From NCBI RefSeq assembly GCF_042100115.1, contig NC_091278.1:1984001-2048000 (forward strand): a stretch of 64,000 nt of DNA, given 5' to 3'. Origin of the DNA: Alternaria dauci. Lineage: Eukaryota; Ascomycota; Dothideomycetes; Pleosporales; Pleosporaceae. The position numbers were made by a program, and so were the translations under genes. The notes beneath the pieces are model-generated. The model ran no database searches, was not told the origin of the DNA, and worked only from the letters and a program-made list of their open reading frames with translations. Below are positions 54,374 to 64,000 of this stretch, piece after piece. How positions within the stretch are numbered: the stretch's first letter is position 1; the number at the start of each line of letters is the position of its first letter.

Positions 54374-56913
54374 TCACCCATAGCTTGGATCGTTCCAATT
54401 CGACTCTGAGTAGTAAGATCCACCGTTTTTGTTGTTGCCCCCATTCAAATCCAGCTTGGCCATAAACTCGGGCGGAACAGTGGGAATGTATTTCCGCTCA
54501 CGCTCTTTGTTGACACCTCCAAACCCGGCACCGTAAGTGATGAGCATGTCTGTTGATGTTGGGAGCGAAAACGGCAGCATGTATGACGGGTCCAGGAGAA
54601 GCTCATCCGGTGCTTCATCTTTTTCGTCTTCTTCGGACATTCGTGAAGGCGCAGGCGATGGCTCGGGAGGCTTCTCGGAGGTACCTCTGACTGGTGTGGA
54701 CGGGGGCTCGGACTGTGACGGCGGATTGGGCGATTTTGCGCGTGCGGCCTTGCGATCTGCAGCTGCTTTTTGCAAATGTACAATGTACTTGGAAGCGCTC
54801 TTTGGGAGGGTCTTTTCGCCCACCTCGGGTCGGTAGTATTTTGCGGTGTGTAGTAGTTGTTGAGGTGACAGGCGTGTCAATTGTTGTAATGTCCCCACAA
54901 GCGACTCCAGGTCTTCTCCAAGGGAGGAAAAGCACTGTAGCCATTGGAGAAGTTGCACCAGGGGCTCGAGATGACGTTTGGCGGCGTCCGCGGTGTTCTC
55001 TCCGGTAGAGGTCATGGAGCCGTTCTCGTAGTGCTCTGGTTGCCGATTGTTGGAACGCGCCCAGTCTTCAAGCGTCGAGACGTTCATGCGTATTTGCATT
55101 GCTTTCGTTCGCGCGAGATACTTTCGATTGGACATTATGCGGTTGAAGACTTCGGCAGAGAGCCAGTAGATGAGCTGCGATAGCACCTGCGCAGCGATTA
55201 CGGAGTGTACATCGTACAGATCGAGAACAAATAGAGTTGATGAGAGTAGCGAGGTAATGTTCCGTGGTGATGGCTGTGCTCTGCGCTTGGGAGATGGTGG
55301 CCGGAAACGTTTCTCGAGAGGTTCTACCGGCTTCGCTTTTGGCTTGGAACGGAATATCTTCCATTCGTGTTGGAACTGTACATCTTCGAACCCGGGCATC
55401 GGCTCGTGGTCGAGCATGGCTTGATCTAAATTCTTATCCATCCTGCGCTCAGCGTCACGGATAATCAAGATGAAAATTTCATTGATGAGCTCTGCCATCT
55501 GCAGTTGGAACTCGGTAGTCGCACCCATGAGTCCACCGTCTTTCTTGAGGTAATGCAAAAGGAGTGTCGCATTGGACATCCAGAAGGCCAGCACAGTCAT
55601 GTCCCATTGATGCTTCTCTACGACGTCATTGATCTTGTTCATGGCAGATACAAGTAAAGTCTCCAAAAGTTCCGGGTTTGCATGGTAATGTGCATAGCGG
55701 GCACTTAGGAAGAGTATGTTTGCGGGCACTGGTTTTTGCGACGGAGAGCGCTGCGGCGTCATGTTTGTAATGATAATGTCCAGTATGCGTTCGAGCTCGT
55801 TTTCCTGGAACACGAACATTTGGTCGTTGAGACATCTATCCCAGATGAACTCTTGAGCTTCCTCTTCCGGTTCTTCGGGTGACTGCAGCCATTAGCGAAT
55901 ATTCAGGAGGGTGACTAAGATTCGTACTTCGGGCTGTTCGTCCAGACCCAGATTACCGATATCAACCTCGAGATTGAAAGCGCTTTCCATCATCATCCGC
56001 CGTTTCATATCGTTCTCCTGCATTTCCTGTTCAAAGCGGTCCTGGGAGAATCCCGAGCTGTAAAAGTCGTCACCAACGCCTACATTGCCAATGGCGTACC
56101 CGCTCTCGTGCAGATAGTCAGAAAGCTCGGTGTTGGGCTCGACAAAGTCGAATGCGGTGCGTCCTCCAGAAGACTTGACGTCTGTCGATGCGCCGTGGTC
56201 GAGCAGGAGCTTGACAATGTCCTTGTGTCGGTTCGTCATGGCCCACATGAGCGGCGTCCAGCGGTTTCTATCCTGTAAATCAACACTCGCGCCCTGCTCG
56301 AGCAGCGTAGCCGCCACCTGTTCATGTCCAAAGCAACTTGCGTAGACCAATGGCGGCGTGCCCTCTGCGTCGAGGCCGTTGATGTCGATGTATTCGCGGG
56401 CCTTGCCGTCCAGCAGCCGCTTTACCCGTTCGAGTTCACCGTTGGACGCTGCGAGTGTAAACAGGCCTTGCAGTGCTTCTCTCTTCTCCTCGTGTGAGAG
56501 CTTCTCGTCGGCAACGACCTTTGCTTCGTCGCCTGCATTCTCGTTCTTCAGGCGAGCTTGGTGTGCCAGCATCTGCACGAGGCGGCTGTCGCTGTCCTCG
56601 AGCTGCTGCATGTCTTCGTCGCCAAAAGTCGGGTCGTCGAGCGAGAGGTTGAACTCGAGCGGGCGGGCGGGCATGGGTGTGGTGAGGAACTGCGACTGGC
56701 CTGTGTCAAGTCAGTCGCCGTGGCGCGTCGCTCCTTCGCTACCCGGTGCGTTGACTCACCCTGCCAGGCATCGTAGATTTCGGTTTCCTCGTTCATAATG
56801 GGCACAGGTCGGCGGTCATTGAGAGAAGTGGGCAGGTCCGAAGGCAGCTGGCGCGGCCTCTGTGGCTCGCCCAGGTCGCCCGAATAGGCATGCTCGTGAT
56901 CGGGAGAGTCCAT
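54374..56913 (-). CDS. Ankyrin repeat and DIL (dilute) domain protein
   Basis: Three exons (56913-56760, 56700-55928, 55882-54374) with introns of 59 and 45 nt give 811 aa. The start MDSPDHEHAYSG heads an exon whose join gives DAWQGQSQFLTTPMPARPLEF. Ankyrin repeats run from about residue 120 to 245 (GTPPLVYASCFGHEQVAATL, RWTPLMWAMTNRHKDIVKLL). After an acidic linker (SPEEPEEEAQEF) comes a DIL domain as in myosin V tails (LAFWMSNATLLLHYLKKD, AEVFNRIMSNRKYL, LRWLQCFSSLG-type helices). A Pro/Ser-rich, Lys-rich tail and an Asn/Gly-rich end follow. In myosin V the DIL region binds cargo. Here there is no motor, so it may act as an adaptor for organelle or vesicle transport. Fission yeast has a comparable ankyrin-DIL protein. 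Confidence 0.87.
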
Positions 56914-57786
56914 TGTGTGACATTGAAGAGGCGGACGAGGAGACGTGTCTTGGAGGGCGACGGGCTATCTCTTGCTCGGACACATGTGTCGAAAGTCGAG
57001 GGATGCCGTGTCAAATGTCGAGGGATTCCCGGTCCGTCTGTAGTGGGGCAGCTTCAGTGCAGGAGTCGCAGGCAGGCAGACAGGCAGACAGACAAGCAAG
57101 CAGGGCGTGGGAAAGGGGCGGGAGCCAGTCGCGATGGACGTTAGGACAAGGCGTCTTGTGCGAGCACCAGGGGCGAAGTATAGTGATGATACCGGCTAGG
57201 TATGCACATGCACATGGCAATACTGTACTACGGCCTCTACCCACGATGATGTCGCTACCAACGGCAGACGCGCCAGGCCGATCTACCGCTACGCCGGATC
57301 AAGTTGACGCAGTGTGGGCGGGGGCGACTCCGCAGGTCAGCCACAGCAGGGCGCTCGTGATAGTAGCTACGGGTGCGTGTTTGAGCCTGGTTTTGAAACA
57401 CGGTTTGGCTGGCGCGGGCGGCGGTTGCTTTTGTGTGAGGCGTAGCGAGTGCAGACGCTGCCCACCCGAGTAGTGCCCATGTCGATGATGACGTCTAGGA
57501 ACAAGCGCGAAGTCTGAGCGCATCCAGCGACGGCAATCCGCTGTGGCTGAGAAGCCATCAGTAAGCACTCCTCATGCGCGTCGACTGCTTCTAGAAGACT
57601 GGCATCCGTTGCCCGCGAATCTGCCCTATACCCACCACGCCTCTGCCCGCCGACCCGACCCTCTCCACGACCGCGCTCCTACTGCCATGGCCGTCGCGCA
57701 CTGTAACAGACAGATGGAATGACCTGCGACTCGGCCCCTGCACATTGATACCCGACAGACACTCGCGCACCCAGAGCATGTCTTAG
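56914..57786. promoter_or_regulatory. Divergent promoter region between ankyrin-DIL and histidine kinase genes
   Basis: About 870 bp. A GGCAGACA/GCAG microsatellite lies at 57068-57102. Short ORFs are not supported. Probably contains both promoters and a long GC-rich leader for the kinase gene. Confidence 0.45.
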
Positions 57787-60700
57787 ATGCTTAGCCGGCG
57801 CCAACACCGCGAGGACAGCATGACTACCGGCCAGGCCAGCGGGCGGACGCAGCGCTTCTCGCACATCTTTGCGCGCCTGCAGGAGCTCCAGAACTATGGC
57901 TGGGACCCGGAGATCGAGCCCTTCCATTCTGTAAGACATGCCTCGTGGTCTGCCCCGACTGCAGACGGCAGCGGCTAACGCCAACAGTCGTACGACAACT
58001 ACCACTTCTTTGGCTACGAAAAGACGCCGCCCAGGCAGGAGCGGCCGCAATCGAGGGGAAGGAGCGCCGTCACCTCCCCCACCCTGTCGCATTCACCCGA
58101 CTCGGCCACCCGAAGCTGGCCGACTGTTACGCGCACCCACCGCAGCTCGGGCTCCGATGCGAGCGTCCAGACATACCGCACAAACACGACCGTCAAGGGC
58201 GTCGCCAGAGAGGGCCGGCCCGTCGTGTGCCGTGTCTCGGCACAGACTCTGCGCCTGGAGCGCGAGTTCCAACTCGCCAAACTCGTCGTCAAGGAATCAG
58301 ATCCAGAGGGCAGGCACTTTGTCCGCCCCGTAGAGTTCGTCAGGCTCTCCACCAAGCCGGGCGAGGAGCCGCTCGTCGCCAGCATCTTCGAAGCGCCGGG
58401 GCCCAACTACCTCCACGACCTGGTCAACTTTGGCCCCAACTTTTGGAAGGTCACCGGCAATGGGCAGAGCCATGAATCAAATCCCCCCGTGCCCAACCGT
58501 GGCGTGCCCCTCCTTACCTTTCTCGATTTCGCAGTCGGTTCAGTCGAGTGCATAGAAATCTTGCACCATGGCCACGAAATCGTCCACGGCGAGATACGTG
58601 GCGATGCCTTCCACTTCGCCGAGAATGGCGTTGTCAAGATGATCAATTTCGGGTCTGGCGCCAGGTCCTTTGAAAATGGACTGACCAGCGCAGGATGGAG
58701 TACCCTATCAAAAGAGACTGGCATCGAGTTGAAGTTGGCCTTTATATCCCCCGAGCAAACCGGCCGCATGCCTGCTGAGCCCGACACGCGAACCGATATC
58801 TACAGCCTTGGTATCCTCTTCTACACCATGCTAGGCGGCCAGGCGCCCTTTGAAGGCGCCACAGCTCTCGATGTCATGCAGAATGTCATCAGCAAGCGCA
58901 TCCCGCCAATCTCCTCCAAGCGCCTAGACGTCCCAGAGGCACTCTCCGAAGTTATCCAGCGCATGACACAGCGTAACATCGAGGACAGATACCACTCCAC
59001 GTCCGGTCTCAAATATGACCTTGCCCGCATCCGCGAGTTGCTATGTGAAGGCGATGTCGAAGGACTGAAAGCCTTCCGTGTAGGCTCCAAGGACATCAGT
59101 TGCTTCTTCAATCTACCCCTCAAGCTCATTGGCCGTGAGAAAGAAAAAAAGACCATAGTAGACGTCCTGGAACGGGTATCAAGACACCGTCGAAGCAGCC
59201 TCAAGACTCTGCACAACTTGAGTTCAGGCTCTTCCTTTTCAGATCAACGACGAGACTTGAGCTTTGACGATGTTATTTCAGAGAGCACCAGCTCGAGAGG
59301 CTCTGACAGCAGGCTCAACAGCGTTTGCGCAGATACCCCCGTCTTCATGGGAGACGCTCGGTCAATACATCACGACTCACAGGACAGTGTAGCACAGTCA
59401 GAAAACTCTACGGCCGAAGGCAGTACTGACGGCCGACCTCAACTGCAATCTACGAACCGGGGACGATCTAGCAATAGCATTGAAAGTTCCGCACTCCACT
59501 CTCGCTCCTACCAGTCCAACGATGGCTTACGAACCCTAGCCAGCACGCGCAAACTAAGACGCAAAGCTCGGTGTGAGGTACGTTATCACATCACAACCCA
59601 AGTCACGGAAAATGTCCACTAACCTCACGGGATAGGTAATAGTGATAGCTGGTACCACAGGATTGGGCAAGTCTCGTCTCGTGCAAAGTGTACAGAGCAC
59701 AGCGAGGAGCACCGGCTATTTCGCCCTGGCCAAATTTGACCCTGCCAAGAAAGCACCCTTTGATCCCATCCTAAGGTTGATGTCTTCCTTCTTCCGGCAG
59801 ATATTCAGCGAGGCCGATGTAACGACAGAGTTCCATCAGAGACTGCGCCATTACCTAAGGAACAGCGGAGTTTGGACCGTTTTGCAAACTTACCTGGATC
59901 TTCCTGAATGGCTCTTGAACACAAATGGCACAGCAAAAACTGCACATCAAAAAGACCTGGATTCAACCAAAGACGTGGATCGACGGGCATCGTCTCCAGC
60001 CGTTCACTGTGGGTCTGCTGGACATACCGCTGAAGCCTGGCTGCGAAGTGGAGGTGCTTCAAAGTCGTCGAGATTCATAAATGTCTTTATAGACGTTCTA
60101 CGACTCCTTGCCATGCACAAGCTCTGCACGTGGTGCTTAGAGGATGTTCAGTATGCTGATTCCGAGAGTGCTGAGCTGATCCACCACATCGTGCAGGCCA
60201 AGATTCCACTTATTCTTATGCTTACGTGTACCGACGAAGAGACCCTGCCCCGAGAACTCGTCCCATTACTACGCCACGCCACCAAGGTACAGCTTCTACC
60301 CTTTACAGAGGCACAGACTGCGGATTACGTAGCCGAAACGCTCCATCGAGATCATCAGTACATCCTCCCTTTGGTAGCAGTAGTCCAGGAAAAGTCTCGA
60401 GGCAACCTGTTCTACATACGCGAGATACTGGACACTTGCCATCGCAAACGATGCGTGTACTACGAGTGGCGGGAGAACAATTGGGTTTTCGACCTCGACA
60501 AGGTCTTCGCAGTGTTCGAGAGCCCAGAGTACGGCTCATCCGTGACGGCTGATTTCATAGCAAGGCGATTGACGGAGCTGCCATCAGCAAGCAGGAAGCT
60601 CCTGGCATGGGCTTCTCTTCTCGGCGGCACATTCTCGTTTGAGCTCTTGCAGAAGCTGCTCAACCCAGCGACTAAGCCCGCTGATTCTGGGAAACTGCCT

Positions 60701-63700
60701 CTTTTCGACGAAGATGAGTCTGCCGTCACAGCCCTCGATGCAGCGCTCAAAGCCTACGTACTCATGCCTGCTGACCAGGACGCTCGATTCAGATTCAGCC
60801 ACGATCGATACCTCACAGCAGCTGTAAATTCTCTCGACAGCGAATGGGACACGCAACTGATGCACTTCACAATCGCCAAGATGATAACTGCTGGCGAGGA
60901 GTACAACGACGAGTCAACTATCGGATCCAAGGCATTATACATGCAGAGCCGTCACATTTGTCTGGCTGCAGAACTCATCAAAGCCAAAGAAGCATACCGG
61001 GCCCCATTCCGGGATATGCTATACCAAGCAGGAGAAACTGCATGCGAGTCTGGCGCAAGATCAACTGGCATCTACTACTTTGCTCACAGCCTAATGCTGT
61101 TGCAAGATGACCCATGGGACGACAATAGGCCGGATGTTTCGTATCAAGAGACTTTGCAGCTCTTTGTAAGATCAGCAGAGTGCTATTGGCATCAAGGCAT
61201 GTACGATGAAGCGCTTAGCTTGATTAGGACGACTTTCCAGCACGCGCGGGATCCGTGCGATATGGCTAGTTCGTTTATTCTGCAGTCCAGAGTGTTTGCC
61301 GTTCGTGGCGATAGCTTTGGTGCATTCCAGGCGCTCAAAGATTGCCTTTCGTTACTAGGATACCCCATACCTCCAACAACATGGGAGGCGTGCGATGCCC
61401 AATTCCAGCAGATATATGGCAAGCTCCAGAATATGGACAAAGACGAACTGCTCAAGCGTCGGGCATCGCCAGATGACCGGGTCTTGATGACGATTGGGCC
61501 CGTGTTCATCGAGCTCCTCAGTGCAGCATTCTGGTCAAACAGCCTTTTGTTTTATCAATCGACGCTGAAGCTCGTTTCAATACATCTCGAGAATGGTACC
61601 ATGTCACAGGTAGCTCTCGCATATGTGCACTTGGGGACTGTAGCAGGCGGTCGCTTCAACATGATGAATTTCGCTGTGGACATGGGTGCCATTGCGAAGC
61701 GGATCTTCCAGATGTTTCCCGAGGATTATTACACCCTGGGCAGAGGTCAAACTTTACAACCATTGTTTCTCGGTCATCTGGAAGCGCCTGTGGGTGATCT
61801 GCTACCAAGCTTGGAAGGAGCACTGCAAGCGTCTCTCACCGCCGGTGATAGGATACTTACGCTTCTGAACCTTGGAGTACAAGCTCATTTCAGGGTGATG
61901 GCATCATATGACGTCGCAGAACTAGAGGCCTGGATTGAGGAAACTCCACTCGACATGCGGAACTGGCAAAAAGACCTGCGAGGAGGCGTTTTCCTCATGG
62001 CTGCTCGGCAATACGCGAGAGCGCTCCAGGGGAAGACTAACACAGGAAACGCTTCGCTGCTCTTCTCAGACCACGATCACAATGAGGCCGAGTACATCGA
62101 CCTCTTCGAAAAAACGGCCAGCAATCCGAAGCGTTCAAAGTCTATATATCTTGCTACCAAGCTTCCTTTGCTGGTACTCTATGGTCACAATCAGGAAGCA
62201 GTGGCCCTTGGGGAGATGTTGCTCCCAATGCTGAGCAGTCTTTGGTCTGAAAGGCTGAACTATTCGGTTAGGTATTACCTATCGCTAGCGTACGTGGCTC
62301 TTCTTCGAGATGAGCCGAAGCATAGTCGGAAAGGCGAGATGATTCAACACGTTCAAGGTACCCTGAAGCTCCTGGAAGTATGTTGCGTTGTAACTGATGT
62401 CAACTACCGGGGTTGGATACATCTTCTTACCGCCGTTCTTGCAGACATCAACGGCGATCCTCCAATGGCGCTGCAAAACTACGAAGCAGCCATGGAGCAT
62501 AGCGAACGTTACGATTTCGTTCTGGATGAAGCTTTCGCCCTCGAGCTATACACTGGATGGTTAGTAGAGAAGAAGGCCTACAGGGCGGCTCGGCATTCGC
62601 TCAAAGACTGCCTTTCGACATATCGAAGGATGTCGGCGTATGGAAAAGCAAATCACTTTGCTAGCCGCTATGAATGGCTAGTTCACAGCGGCCAATCATT
62701 TACAACAGTAGACCAGGCTATACAGACCTCGATTGTAGACACGGGTAATACCGCTTTTAGACTTGAGCAGAACGACCACGAGCATTTCCTGGGGGCGGAA
62801 ACCGCAGTCGATCGAACACAGAACTGGGTTGTACCGGAAACGCGGCGCCAGGAGTCTGGCCCAGCTCTACACAACGGCCTTTCGGCCGTGGGCCTCGATA
62901 TGCTAGACCTGTCGTCAATCCTAGAGTCGAGTCAAGTGCTATCCAGCGAACTTGTCGTCGATAAACTAATGGCAAAGATGAGTTCGATTCTCCTCGAATC
63001 AACGGGCGGTACCTTGTGCGGCCTGGTGGTTGAAGACCCGCAAATCGAGTGGTCGATTGCATGTGTTGCGACGAACGAGCCTGACAACGATAGCGGGTTC
63101 TCTCCCGGCGTCACATCATTCCCTGCAAGTCAACCTCTGGATACTGTGGATGATGTTGTCGCTCGACAGGTGACACTGTACACACTTCGCTTCCGGGAGA
63201 CGGTCTTTGTCCAGAACTTGTATGAAGATGATCGGTTTTCCAATGTTTCAGACGCCTATTTACAACGGAATCCGGAGGGCAAAGCAGTCATATGTATCCC
63301 AATTCTCCACAGTGACCATTTGCTCGGTTCAATCTACGTCGAAGGCCCGCCAAATTCATTCACTGAGCGCAACACCCAAGTTCTTCGATTACTCGTAAAC
63401 CAGATTTCCATCTCGCTGGCCAATGCCTTGCTCTTCAAAGAAGTGGAAAGAGTCTCTGCCAGCAACGAAGCAATGCTCGAAATGCAGAAACGTGCTCTGT
63501 CGCAGGCGCGAGCGGCAGAGATCAAGGCGAAAGAAGCTGAAGCCATCGCTATACGCAATATGAAGTTAAAAGAAGAGGCTGCCAAGGCAAAGAGTCTTTT
63601 CCTGGCCAACGTATCCCACGAGTTGCGCACTCCCTTGAACGGTGTGATTGGTATGTCTGAGCTGTTGAAGGCTTCACCACTCAACTCTGAACAATCTGGA

Positions 63701-64000
63701 TACGCCGATTCGATTCGTGTTTGCGCCGATACACTGCTTTCTATTATCAACGACCTACTGGACTATTCTAAGCTCGAGGCTGGCAAGATGAACGTCTTGG
63801 AGATGCCAATATCACTGTCTGAGACGATTGCCGAGGTCGTACGCGCTCTCGCGTACACGAACGCCGAGCGGGGTCTCAAGACCATTGAGCAGTTGCATTT
63901 GGATCCCGAGATGCTGGTCATGGGCGATCCTGTCCGATTGCACCAAATTCTTATGAATCTGCTGTCTAACAGCTACAAGTTCACGCCACGAGGATCGGTC
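57787..64000 (+). CDS. Hybrid histidine kinase, group X type (pseudokinase-AAA-GAF-HK), 3' end outside window
   Basis: Exons 57787-57930, 57988-59577 and 59636 to the right edge; introns are 57 and 58 nt. At least 2,033 aa lie in the window. A Ser/Thr kinase-like domain at about 150-430 has a degenerate catalytic loop (HEIVHGEIRGDAFHF) and NFGSG in place of DFG, so it is probably inactive, and ends with TRTDIYSLGILFYTML. A low-complexity Ser-rich stretch follows. An AAA-type ATPase begins with Walker A GTTGLGKS at 584. A long helical region and a GAF domain (GLVVEDPQIEWSI) come next. The histidine kinase has H-box SHELRTPLNGVIGMSELL with phospho-acceptor His1906 and N-box HQILMNLLSNSYKFTPRG. 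The ATPase end and a receiver domain should lie beyond the edge. Relatives (Candida Chk1, fission yeast Mak2/Mak3) sense oxidative or quorum signals. Confidence 0.92.

Noticed and set aside
57068..57102. GCAGGCAGACAG-type tract considered as a coding repeat or origin element
   Set aside because: A simple microsatellite in a promoter region with no further support.

Overview
The window looks like gene-rich nuclear DNA of a filamentous ascomycete (Pezizomycotina). The evidence is short introns of about 45-70 nt with GTRNGT-type donors and CTAAC branch sites, Zn2Cys6 regulators, a fungal group X-type hybrid histidine kinase and a cerevisin-type vacuolar protease. The families together suggest Dothideomycetes, probably Pleosporales, but that placement is an inference. 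Genes lie on both strands about 2-3 kb apart. There is no operon structure, tRNA, rRNA, CRISPR array or recognisable intact transposon. All exon models were read by eye from splice sites and reading-frame continuity.

Left part (1-7.8 kb): a membrane-protein gene runs off the left edge. It is followed by three tandem BTB/POZ genes that share intron positions and a Cys/His-rich insertion, then a vacuolar subtilisin-like protease on the minus strand. A divergent promoter separates the protease from a very long BEACH-WD40 gene (8.6-16.7 kb, about 2,626 aa).

Middle-left (16.7-29 kb): a transcription factor with two complete Zn2Cys6 clusters, a small secreted protein, an F-box gene with an in-frame stop, and about 2.8 kb of mostly non-coding DNA that may hold two tiny genes. 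A secreted repeat protein with Kex2-like sites follows.

Middle-right (29-45 kb): a STRAP-type WD40 protein, an ACS-family MFS transporter broken by a 16-bp tandem duplication, an atypical SDR oxidoreductase, a mitochondrial-type cupin, a mitochondrial Mdl1-type ABC half transporter with an unusual Walker A, an RNA 3'-phosphate cyclase, and two genes I do not recognise.

Right part (46-64 kb): an FAD/NADPH reductase lacking a flavodoxin domain, a second F-box gene with a frameshift, a membrane-anchored mARC-like MOSC protein, allantoicase with GATA sites upstream, an ankyrin-DIL protein, and a group X-type hybrid histidine kinase cut by the right edge.

The most notable features are the BTB triplet with its putative metal-binding insertion, the Kex2-site repeat protein, the double zinc-cluster regulator, and three independently damaged genes (two F-box, one transporter) within about 27 kb. 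I did not find a clear new multi-gene system.
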